Positions 28,387-36,071 of a DNA stretch of 36,071 nt are shown one piece after another. Below the pieces are notes generated by a model. The model ran no database searches and was not told the DNA's origin. It worked only from the letters and a program-made list of their open reading frames with translations. How positions within the stretch are numbered: position 1 is the stretch's first letter; the number at the start of each line of letters is the position of its first letter. The stretch is from Aquificales bacterium. Its GTDB lineage: Bacteria > Aquificota > Aquificia > Aquificales > Aquificaceae. The stretch spans positions 1 through 36,071 of the forward strand of contig JALWWX010000232.1 in assembly GCA_027078675.1 (NCBI GenBank), written 5' to 3'. Position numbers and translations under genes: made by a program.

Positions 28387-28960
28387 TACCGTAATTTCCT
28401 CCTTTTTTCCTGTATGCTATTCTCAGTTCTCCGGTCTTCATATCAACAAAAGGTATAAAGAAGGCTCCGGATTCTTGAAGTTCCATTATTGCATCTTCCA
28501 CGCTCATAGGTTTTTCTATGCTAAGTTCTTCTTCTACGATGAGGGGTCTTTCTCTTTCCTCGGGCGGAAGGGGTTGGGGTGTATGCATCTCTTCCTTTAT
28601 TTTTGCACTTTTCCTTCTAAGTTCTAACCTCCTCTGTTTTAATTTTATAAGTTGCCTTTCAACTTCATCAAGAACTTTGTCAAGGGCGGTGAATACATCG
28701 GGGTCTTCTTCCCATGCATGTATAGCACCACCGCCAGCTGTCTTCAGATATATATCAAGATCAACCCTGTACATAGTAGGATGGCTTTCACCGGCAAAAT
28801 CCTTATGCTTTGACCTTACACTTGATAGGGTTACGATAGCTTCTATTTGATCCTCTCCCGCTTCTCTTAGATACCTGTTAAATCTGCTTAGTTTACCTTC
28901 AATAAAGCTTTTCATTGCTTCGGTAAATTCAATATCTTTTCCCCTGAATTCAATATTCAT
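28349..28960 (-). CDS. hpf: Long-form ribosome hibernation promoting factor
   Basis: MNIEFRGKDIEFTEAMKSFIEGKLSRFNRYL...DVFTALDKVLDEVERQLIKLKQRR plus C-terminal KPMSVEDAIMELQESGAFFIPFVDMKTGELRIAYRKKGGNYGII; SD GGAGG and ATGA overlap support start 28960. Confidence 0.92.
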   Translation of the reverse strand: MNIEFRGKDIEFTEAMKSFIEGKLSRFNRYLREAGEDQIEAIVTLSSVRSKHKDFAGESHPTMYRVDLDIYLKTAGGGAIHAWEEDPDVFTALDKVLDEVERQLIKLKQRRLELRRKSAKIKEEMHTPQPLPPEERERPLIVEEELSIEKPMSVEDAIMELQESGAFFIPFVDMKTGELRIAYRKKGGNYGIINTKCKAGSFL

Positions 28961-30456
28961 TCCCTTAACCTCCATATTCTGAATCCTGGTTTATTTAAAA
29001 TTCTACCCTTTCTTATACCGCTTTTGAAGGGTTGACTTTCTTCAAAGCCTTCTGATACAAATATTGTATCATCGCTGACTGTATTTGTTATTTCAACCCT
29101 TACTCCTTTGAAGAGGGAATCTTCTTTAATACCGAGCTTTTCTGCTGTTTTTTTATTAATGTACACTTTTTGTTCCCTTTCAAGTCCGTGAAGCCAAGGA
29201 TACCAGTGTCCCCATATTTCTACTGGGGAATCTCCTACTATTACATATATATCTCCATACCTTAAATCATAGGTTTCCTTCGTATCTATTTTTGAATCCC
29301 TGAGGTCATTTTTATAAATTGTAGGTTCCTCTTGTCCGCTTATATCAAATATGTAACTAATTGTATCTTCAACCGTGTATGGAAAATTTTGAAGTTTAAC
29401 GCTTTTAGTTTCATAAGCAAAGGGATTAAAGAGGGGGGTGGTTTCTCTTTCTTTGAAAAGGGGTAAGGGTATTATTACATTGCTGTTCATTGCTGTGAAA
29501 TCGGGAAGAAGGCTAAAGGAGATCCTTTCCTGATTTTCGGGAAGGCTATCAAATTCATAAAGGGTGTTATCTACGGAAATTATCAAGTCGTGACTTTCCA
29601 AGTTTATATCCTTAAGCTCTTTTATTTCCACATTTGTTATATTTCCTATGAAGGCGTATTCCGTTCCGTACGATGTTCTCAGATGTTTTATAAAGCTTAT
29701 TACAAAATACCTGAGTGGTGATTTGAGAAGAGTTTCGCTGACTATAATGAGGCTTTCTTTTGTAGTTTCAAGATAGGATTTTAATCTATTCCACGGTTCA
29801 TTCTTTCCTTCTAATATGTTTTCAAGTGTGTTTTTAAGTTGATAAGGGTTCATCAGTAAATTTATATTTGCTTTAGCGGACAGTGTGTTGTACCTTGAAG
29901 AGATATTAACAAGGTATGATCCCTTTTCCACCGCATCCATTATCCATCTTGTTGCCATAACTTCCGAGTTAACGGGATCCGTTTCCAGCGCTATTATAAG
30001 CTTCATATTTGACCATTCATAGGGAGGTACGGATGAAGGTTTAAAGGGCAAGAATACGCCCGTTGTATATATGTCTTTTGTAAGCTTTCTCAATACCTTA
30101 TAGTCTTCAATTGTTGAGAATTTACCCATGATAGCTGCGGGTTTCTTTATTGGCCTTTTTGATAAAAGTGCCTTCACTTCTTCTATATCACTTTTTATAA
30201 ATTCCCTTTCCTTTCTTATAAGAATGTCCTTTATCCTGTAAGGGAGTTTGTCCGTTTCACCTATGAGAGCTATTCCCTTATTGCACAGGCTTCCTACTGA
30301 GTTTTTATCGTAAGGGTGCCCGTATAAATCAACGATTTCTTCATCCTTCATATAAGCAATAAAACCACAATGGCAACCACATCCGAAACAATAACCACAA
30401 ACTTCCCTGTTAAATTTTTTTATGCTTAAGGGAACATCCGTGGGTTTCAGGTTCAC
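28957..30456 (-). CDS. Reduced molybdopterin-oxidoreductase / NuoG-like protein with N-terminal Fe-S motif
   Basis: VCGYCFGCGCHCGFIAYMKDEEIVDLYGHPYDKNSVGSLCNKGI resembles the Mo-bisMGD Fe4S4 domain; IIALETDPVNSEVMATRWIMDAVEKGSYLVNIS resembles the MGD-binding region; C-terminal AEKLGIKEDSL... resembles molydopterin-binding domain. GTG start. Confidence 0.75.
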   Translation of the reverse strand: MNLKPTDVPLSIKKFNREVCGYCFGCGCHCGFIAYMKDEEIVDLYGHPYDKNSVGSLCNKGIALIGETDKLPYRIKDILIRKEREFIKSDIEEVKALLSKRPIKKPAAIMGKFSTIEDYKVLRKLTKDIYTTGVFLPFKPSSVPPYEWSNMKLIIALETDPVNSEVMATRWIMDAVEKGSYLVNISSRYNTLSAKANINLLMNPYQLKNTLENILEGKNEPWNRLKSYLETTKESLIIVSETLLKSPLRYFVISFIKHLRTSYGTEYAFIGNITNVEIKELKDINLESHDLIISVDNTLYEFDSLPENQERISFSLLPDFTAMNSNVIIPLPLFKERETTPLFNPFAYETKSVKLQNFPYTVEDTISYIFDISGQEEPTIYKNDLRDSKIDTKETYDLRYGDIYVIVGDSPVEIWGHWYPWLHGLEREQKVYINKKTAEKLGIKEDSLFKGVRVEITNTVSDDTIFVSEGFEESQPFKSGIRKGRILNKPGFRIWRLRE

Positions 30457-31265
30457 TTCTCAAAAACCTCTTTTTTTATCTCCTCTTCTTTACCGAAAAC
30501 CCCCATTATATGATATCCATAATCCACATGTATAACTTCGCCCGTTATTGCCCTTGCTTTTTCACTGCACAAAAATACTGCAACATCTCCTACATCTTCT
30601 ATTGTTGTGGGTTTACCGAAGGGATTTACCTTTATTGAATGTTCCATAAGAAGATGAAAGCCTGTTATACTGAATGCAGCAAGTGTTCTTATGGGACCTG
30701 CGGATATACAGTTTATCCTGTGACCGAATTTTGCTATATCGTATGCAAGGTATCTTACAGAACTTTCAAGGGCTGCTTTTGCTATACCCATCACATTGTA
30801 ATGAGGAACCACCTTTTCCGCACCGTAATAGGAGAGAGTAAGTACTGATCCGTTCCTTCCTTCCATAAGAGGGAGTAATTCCCTTACGAGGGCAGTAAGG
30901 GAATAGACGGAAACCTCCATGGCTATTTTAAAGCCTTCTCTGGAGGTGTTAAGATAAGCGTTTTTAAATTCCTCCTTTGGAGCATAAGCTATGGAATGAA
31001 TTATTATGTCAAGGGCGCCCCATCTTTCCTTGATGGCTTCTTTTAAGTTTTTTATGTCCTCATCGGAAGTTACATCGCACTTAACAAGAAAGTCCGTTTC
31101 AAGGGCTTCCGCTACCGACCTTACCCTTTTGAGCAAATTTTCATTTGCATAGGATATACATAAGTCCGCACCCTCTTCTTTAAAGGCTTTGGCTATACCG
31201 TAAGCTATACTTTTGTCGTTAGCTATACCAGTAATAAGCGCCTTTTTCCCTTCAAGCAGGGCCAT
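30453..31265 (-). CDS. fabI: Enoyl-[acyl-carrier-protein] reductase (NADH)
   Basis: LEGKKALITGIANDKSIAYGIAKAFKEEGA...HSIAYAPKEEF...YYGAEKVVPHYNVMGIAKAALE...GPIRTLAA. Confidence 0.96.
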   Translation of the reverse strand: MALLEGKKALITGIANDKSIAYGIAKAFKEEGADLCISYANENLLKRVRSVAEALETDFLVKCDVTSDEDIKNLKEAIKERWGALDIIIHSIAYAPKEEFKNAYLNTSREGFKIAMEVSVYSLTALVRELLPLMEGRNGSVLTLSYYGAEKVVPHYNVMGIAKAALESSVRYLAYDIAKFGHRINCISAGPIRTLAAFSITGFHLLMEHSIKVNPFGKPTTIEDVGDVAVFLCSEKARAITGEVIHVDYGYHIMGVFGKEEEIKKEVFEK

Positions 31266-31277
31266 AAATTACCTCCT

Positions 31278-32075
31278 TTATTTGCGGAGTATTTCAAGGG
31301 CTTCTTCAACAGATCCTTTATTATAAACAATGTGAGCCATTGCCATTACCATTTTCTTTGGATCTTCCGCTTGAAATATGTTCCTGCCTATGGATAAACC
31401 CGCCGCTCCTGCATCCATAGCACCCTTTACCATTTCTAAAACGTCCCTCTCCGATTTCATCTTTGGACCCCCCGCTATCACAACGGGTATGGGGCATCCC
31501 TCAACCACCTTCCTGAAGCTTTCAGGATTTCCCGTATAAGGTACCTTTACTATATCCGCACCCAGCTCTGCACCTATTCTTGCGCAGTGTGCTACCACAT
31601 TTACATCGTATTGATCTTCAATATTCGGACCCCTTCCGTAAACCATAGCAAGCAGAGGCATCTGCCATTCATCACACAAGGCTGATACTTTACCGAAATC
31701 CCTCAACATCTCCCTTTCCATTTCCGCTCCTATGTTCACGTGTATTGATACCCCGTCCGCCCCCAGCTTTATGGCTTCTTCCACCGTACAGACCAAAGTT
31801 TTTTCATTCTTGGTAGGTGCCAAATCTGTTGATGCGGACATATGGATTATCAGTCCTATGTCCTTACCTTTGCCCCTGTGCCCAGCCCTTACCATACCTT
31901 TGTGTATAATAACCGCAGATGCTCCTCCCTCCGCCACGAGATCTATTGTTTTTTTGATATTTTCAATACCCTTTATAGGTCCGGAGCTTACACCGTGATC
32001 CATAGGAACAAAAATTGCATGTCCCGTATTTCTGTCTATAATTCGTTCAATCCTTACCTGCTTTCCTATACCCAT
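31278..32075 (-). CDS. DeoC/FbaB (DhnA)-type class I aldolase; fructose-bisphosphate aldolase or ADTH synthase-like
   Basis: [75 protein letters not shown]. Confidence 0.88.
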   Translation of the reverse strand: MGIGKQVRIERIIDRNTGHAIFVPMDHGVSSGPIKGIENIKKTIDLVAEGGASAVIIHKGMVRAGHRGKGKDIGLIIHMSASTDLAPTKNEKTLVCTVEEAIKLGADGVSIHVNIGAEMEREMLRDFGKVSALCDEWQMPLLAMVYGRGPNIEDQYDVNVVAHCARIGAELGADIVKVPYTGNPESFRKVVEGCPIPVVIAGGPKMKSERDVLEMVKGAMDAGAAGLSIGRNIFQAEDPKKMVMAMAHIVYNKGSVEEALEILRK

Positions 32076-32078
32076 TTT

Positions 32079-32756
32079 TCAACCTCCCGTAAATCTAAAT
32101 ACAACTTCACCCGTTTGTACAAAATCAACGGGCAATGCTTCAAACTTAACCAGCTTTATATATCTTAACAGTGTACTGTCTATTTTGGCATTTCCGCTTC
32201 TTTGTACTATTACAGCCTTTATAACCCTTCCGTAAGGATTTACCCATATTTTAATCCTCAAAGGAGCCGGAAACTCTTGTGTTACAAGGTAAGGTAGTGG
32301 TGGAGTGTAGATTATCTTTCTATTTCCTGCGGAGAAAGTTATACCGCTTCCCGATACCACCGCGGATATGGAACCTATACTCTTTCCGTGGGCTGTAGTT
32401 CCCTTTTCCTTATGTTCCTTAAGCTTCTCCCTTACAGACTCTTGGATACTTGCAAGGATCCTTACATCCTCTTCTTTTTTCTTTTCCACCTTTACAGGTA
32501 CATCCCCTTCCTTGTGAGCTTTTTCAACTACAGCTGTTGCTTTTTTATTAACCTTTGAAACCTTTTTTTGCTTAGCCACTTTTGGAGGAGGACTTTTTAT
32601 CGTTACCTCCCTTATCTTTATCTTTAGTGGTTGGGATTCGGGAATATCAATGTGTGTTACGAGGAATAGGCTTGCAAATCCTGTGAATATAAGAAGGTTT
32701 ATAAATAAGGAACCTGTCCAGTAAGCGAGATCCTCTTTACTTATCCTTAAATTCAT
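32079..32756 (-). CDS. tonB: TonB-like energy transducer
   Basis: Single N-terminal TM, Lys/Pro-rich linker, C-terminal PAPLRIKIWVNPYGRVIKAVIVQRSGNAKIDSTLLRYIKLVKFEALP. Confidence 0.8.
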   Translation of the reverse strand: MNLRISKEDLAYWTGSLFINLLIFTGFASLFLVTHIDIPESQPLKIKIREVTIKSPPPKVAKQKKVSKVNKKATAVVEKAHKEGDVPVKVEKKKEEDVRILASIQESVREKLKEHKEKGTTAHGKSIGSISAVVSGSGITFSAGNRKIIYTPPLPYLVTQEFPAPLRIKIWVNPYGRVIKAVIVQRSGNAKIDSTLLRYIKLVKFEALPVDFVQTGEVVFRFTGG

Positions 32757-32762
32757 GGAATA

Positions 32763-32808
32763 TCAACAGATATTATATAATAGTTCAACAGATATTATAT
32801 AATAGTTC
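32763..32808. repeat. Perfect 22-bp tandem duplication (TCAACAGATATTATATAATAGT x2 + TC)
   Basis: 32763-32784 is repeated exactly at 32785-32806; each copy holds the palindrome ATTATATAAT with TATAAT on both strands. Confidence 0.97.
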
Positions 32809-32835
32809 GGAATACGGGCGGACGGGGGAAATAAA

Positions 32836-35141
32836 ATGCTTGTTTTAATGCTTTTGTTTCCTGTACTATTATGGGCTGCCAATCTATATGTGACTCCTAA
32901 TCCTTCTACTGGAGCGGATTGTAGTCAAACAAACCCTTGTGGTCTTCAGGATGCTTTAAATATTGCTGCAAGTAACGGGGAGTCTGATACGGTTTATCTT
33001 GAAGCGGGGACATATTCTTTGGGAAGTGTAGTCAGCTATACTCCTTCATCCACTGAAAATTTTAGTATCTATATAAAAGCTTTGGATCCAAATAATAAAC
33101 CCGTTTTGGATGGGGGAGGGTCGGAGATAATGAGCATAAATACTACAGGCTTGCCTGATGATTCCAATGTGGTGATAAGTGTTGAGAATATAGTCTTTTA
33201 TGCAGGCGGGGTAACAGCATCGGGAATTTCTGCTTCCGCTTTAGAGATAAAGACCTCGCAGGCTACGGTAAGTGTGGTAGGTTGTGAATTTAGGGGAAAT
33301 ACTTTTTCTTTAGACACAAGTGTATTATTTGTAAAAGCTAACACCGCCCAATTAAAGGATAACGTGTTTCAAGACAATAACATATTAGGTGCAAATGCTA
33401 CATCCTATCTTATTAAGTATGAGGGTTCATATGTTTCCTTTATCAATAATCTTATAGAAAACAACATATCAACCGGAAAGCCCGCAGTTGCGTTTTATTC
33501 TCAGGCTTCTCAGGTTGCCAATGTTATAGGAAATAGGATATTGAATAATTCCCAATATGCGGGTTTGAAACTTGATAACTCCGTATCCTATGTATATAAC
33601 AACTTCATTGTTGGTAATACTGCTGACACGGGTGATTATTACAGTAGTGGTGTTGGAAGTTGTATATATGTGTATGATAATCCTGCGGTCTATATATATG
33701 GAAATTACTGCGTTAACAATACCGCTGATGTGGGGTCAATTTCTATAGAGTCAGGTCCAGGCGGTAAGCAGAATGTTGAAATAGTCAACAATATTATATA
33801 TGGAAACCGCGCTGTATTGTCTGGAGGTGGTATTGGTATAGACATTTCTTACGGAAAAGTCGTTGTTACTAATAACACCATCTATAATAATACCGCACTT
33901 ATGGGGGGAGGTGTTTTTATATACTCTTCTCCGTCTGGTGATAGAAGGGCTTTCATTTACCTTTATAACAATATCATTTATGGAAATAAGGCTGATACGG
34001 GGGCAGAAGTACTTTTGATGTCGGAACCTTCTGCCAAACTTGACCTGAATATTCATTACAACATACTATCTTCGGAGGAGGGTGTAGAACTGGATGTTTG
34101 GAGTGATGATGTGAATGTCTACATGGATAACAATATCTTTGAAAATCCCCTTCTTGCAAATCCTTATGCAGGAGATTTCGGCCTAAGACCGGATTCCCCT
34201 GCAATTGATGCTGGTTACAACGATGCACCCGCCTTACCTCTTGAGGACTACAGGGGCGGACCCCGTATTGTAGGACCCAATGTTGATATAGGTGCTGTTG
34301 AGTATGACCCTTCCCTTCCGCCTTCCTATCCCAATATAAAGCTTGATATGGATGAGATTGATTTCGGGGATGTGTTAAAGTATGAAAGCAAATTTAAAGA
34401 TATTAATATAGCCAATGTGGGTAACGCTCCTCTTTCCGTGATGGATATTTATGTGCTGGGAAATAGGTTTAGCCTTGATGTTAATGGCGGGGACAAGCCT
34501 TGTGGAAATACCTCGTTTACCCTTAATCCCGGGGGTAACTGTACTGTAAGGATTTATTTTGAAGGCTCGGAGGAAGGTACCTATGAGGGAATACTTCTTA
34601 TATCATCCGATGATCCAGATTCACCAGAACTGAGTGTTGGTATAAGGGCTACGGTAGTGGGATGGTCGGATACGGGTGAAGTTAATACGAATTACGGTAA
34701 GATGATCTTTTATATAACGGAGGGCAAATTTGAGACTTTAAAGGCGGAAAGGATGACATGTAAACTTCCCGAAGGCTATAAGCTTTCGCCTTATGGTTCT
34801 GTGCGTTTGGGTATTGATTTAAAGGGAAGCTCGGATACACTGCTGAAGATAGAGTTGCCCAAAGTTAAAAGGGGGATCTTTGTATTCTTATGTGCTGATA
34901 GTAATGGTTATTTTGTTGAGAACGCATATGTAAGCGGGAACGGAATAGGTATAAGTTTGAGTGATGACGCGGACAAAAAAAGGGACGGCCGTATTAATGT
35001 TTATATTGCCTTGGGTGAGAAGGGCATTATTCAGAAGGTTGTAAAAGAAAAGGGATGTTATTTCTCCGGTTATTTTCCGCTTCTTATTTTGTTTATGGCT
35101 TTAATACACCTTCTAAGAATACGTTATAATTTATTTAGGTA

Positions 35142-35142
<1 letters not shown>
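32836..35142 (+). CDS. Secreted right-handed parallel beta-helix protein with a choice-of-anchor (ASH/Hydin-like) domain and C-terminal TM
   Basis: Signal peptide MLVLMLLFPVLLWAA; CSQTNPCGLQDALNIAASNGESDTVYLEAGTYSL; repeated N-N-I-I-Y-G-N ladder; IDFGDVLKYESKFKDINIANVGNAPLSV...; C-terminal GCYFSGYFPLLILFMALIHLLRIRYNLFR. Confidence 0.88.
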
Positions 35143-35234
<92 letters not shown>

Positions 35235-35244
35235 TCCAAAAGAT

Positions 35245-36071
35245 ATGAACATACTTAAGGAGTATCGCCTTATTCCTTTGGAGGAGGATGATCACAGAAT
35301 AAAACTTATGGTACCACCTAATTTCAAAGATGAAGATGTAGAAGAAATAAGGTTTTTAACTGGTAAGGATGTTGAACTTGTTGTTGTTGAAGAAGAGGAA
35401 TTCACCAAGGAACTACAGAACAGGTTGTCCATGGAAGAGGTGGTTATTGAGTCGGAAGAGGAAGAGATAGGGGATATAAGTAAGGATATTCTCTTAGAAT
35501 CCGAGGACAGCCCTATAGTTAATCTTGTCAATTCTGTGCTTATTAAAGCTTCCACCGCAGGGGCATCGGATATTCATTTTGAACCTTACGAAGATGAAGC
35601 CCTTATAAGGTTGAGACTTGACGGAATACTTCACGATTACCTTAAAGTTCCCAAAACCATGTATGAATCGGTGGTGTCTCGTATAAAGGTTATGGCAAAC
35701 ATGAATGTTGCTGAGAGAAGGATACCTCAGGACGGTAGGATAAGAATAAAAATAGGAAAAAAAGACCTTGATATAAGGGTCTCAACTGTGCCTACCGTTT
35801 TGGGGGAGAGGGTAGTGTTGAGACTTCTTGATAGATCGGGTTCTCTTCTTGAACTTGAAGATCTTGGACTTGAAGGTGAGGATCTTGAGAAGGTTAAAAA
35901 CCTTGCCAAAAAGCCTTACGGGATAGTCCTCGTTACAGGACCCACGGGTGCAGGGAAAAGTACTACACTGTACGCCATGCTTCTCTATGTGAAGGGACCC
36001 GAAAAGAACATAATAACCATTGAAGATCCTGTTGAATACCAGATTAAGGGTATAAGTCAGATTCAGGTAAA
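35245..36071 (+). CDS. GspE/PilB-type secretion/pilus ATPase (3' end outside window)
   Basis: Open frame from ATG 35245: MNILKEYRLIPLEEDD...ASDIHFEPYEDEALIRLRLDGIL...NVAERRIPQDGRIRI...VTGPTGAGKSTTLYAML...IITIEDPVEYQIKGISQIQV. Confidence 0.93.
   Translation, partial: MNILKEYRLIPLEEDDHRIKLMVPPNFKDEDVEEIRFLTGKDVELVVVEEEEFTKELQNRLSMEEVVIESEEEEIGDISKDILLESEDSPIVNLVNSVLIKASTAGASDIHFEPYEDEALIRLRLDGILHDYLKVPKTMYESVVSRIKVMANMNVAERRIPQDGRIRIKIGKKDLDIRVSTVPTVLGERVVLRLLDRSGSLLELEDLGLEGEDLEKVKNLAKKPYGIVLVTGPTGAGKSTTLYAMLLYVKGPEKNIITIEDPVEYQIKGISQIQV

Noticed and set aside
35292-35909. Ser-rich minus-strand ORFs opposite the pilB/gspE-like gene
   Set aside because: Antisense to a clear ATPase frame with Walker A; compositional artefact.

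Overview
This 36 kb window comes from a compact, AT-rich chromosome. Its content points to a thermophilic Aquificales-type bacterium: an S10 ribosomal operon with an N-terminally extended S19, a thioredoxin-like [2Fe-2S] ferredoxin, an Ogg2-type glycosylase and futalosine-pathway MqnA. That lineage call is inference from gene content; no search was run. Main contents in order: 3' end of tuf; rpsJ-rplC-rplD-rplW-rplB-rpsS-rplV-rpsC-rplP-rpmC-rpsQ; rlpA; alr; convergent pabB; a GT2 glycosyltransferase and O-antigen-ligase-like pair; a CLC-CBS transporter; an apbE / FMN-binding / polytopic membrane protein / ADP-ribosylglycohydrolase / hfq run; ferredoxin; ogg2; porin; rpsU; an arsR-trxA-trxB-PilZ operon; an orphan / HD hydrolase / TgpA-like operon; a six-heme lipoprotein built of repeated domains; trpD-mqnA; an aldolase-fabI-reduced molybdopterin protein-hpf operon; tonB; a beta-helix surface protein; tRNA-Ser(GCT); and the 5' part of a GspE/PilB ATPase. 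The best candidates for something new are (1) the six-repeat c-type cytochrome lipoprotein with an extra conserved Cys, (2) the ApbE / FMN-binding / internally duplicated His-bearing membrane protein cluster, (3) the reduced molybdopterin-oxidoreductase-like protein translationally coupled to fabI and hpf, and (4) very short divergent promoters with shared palindromic -10 elements, including a perfect 22-bp tandem duplication. I see no CRISPR array, transposon or prophage.
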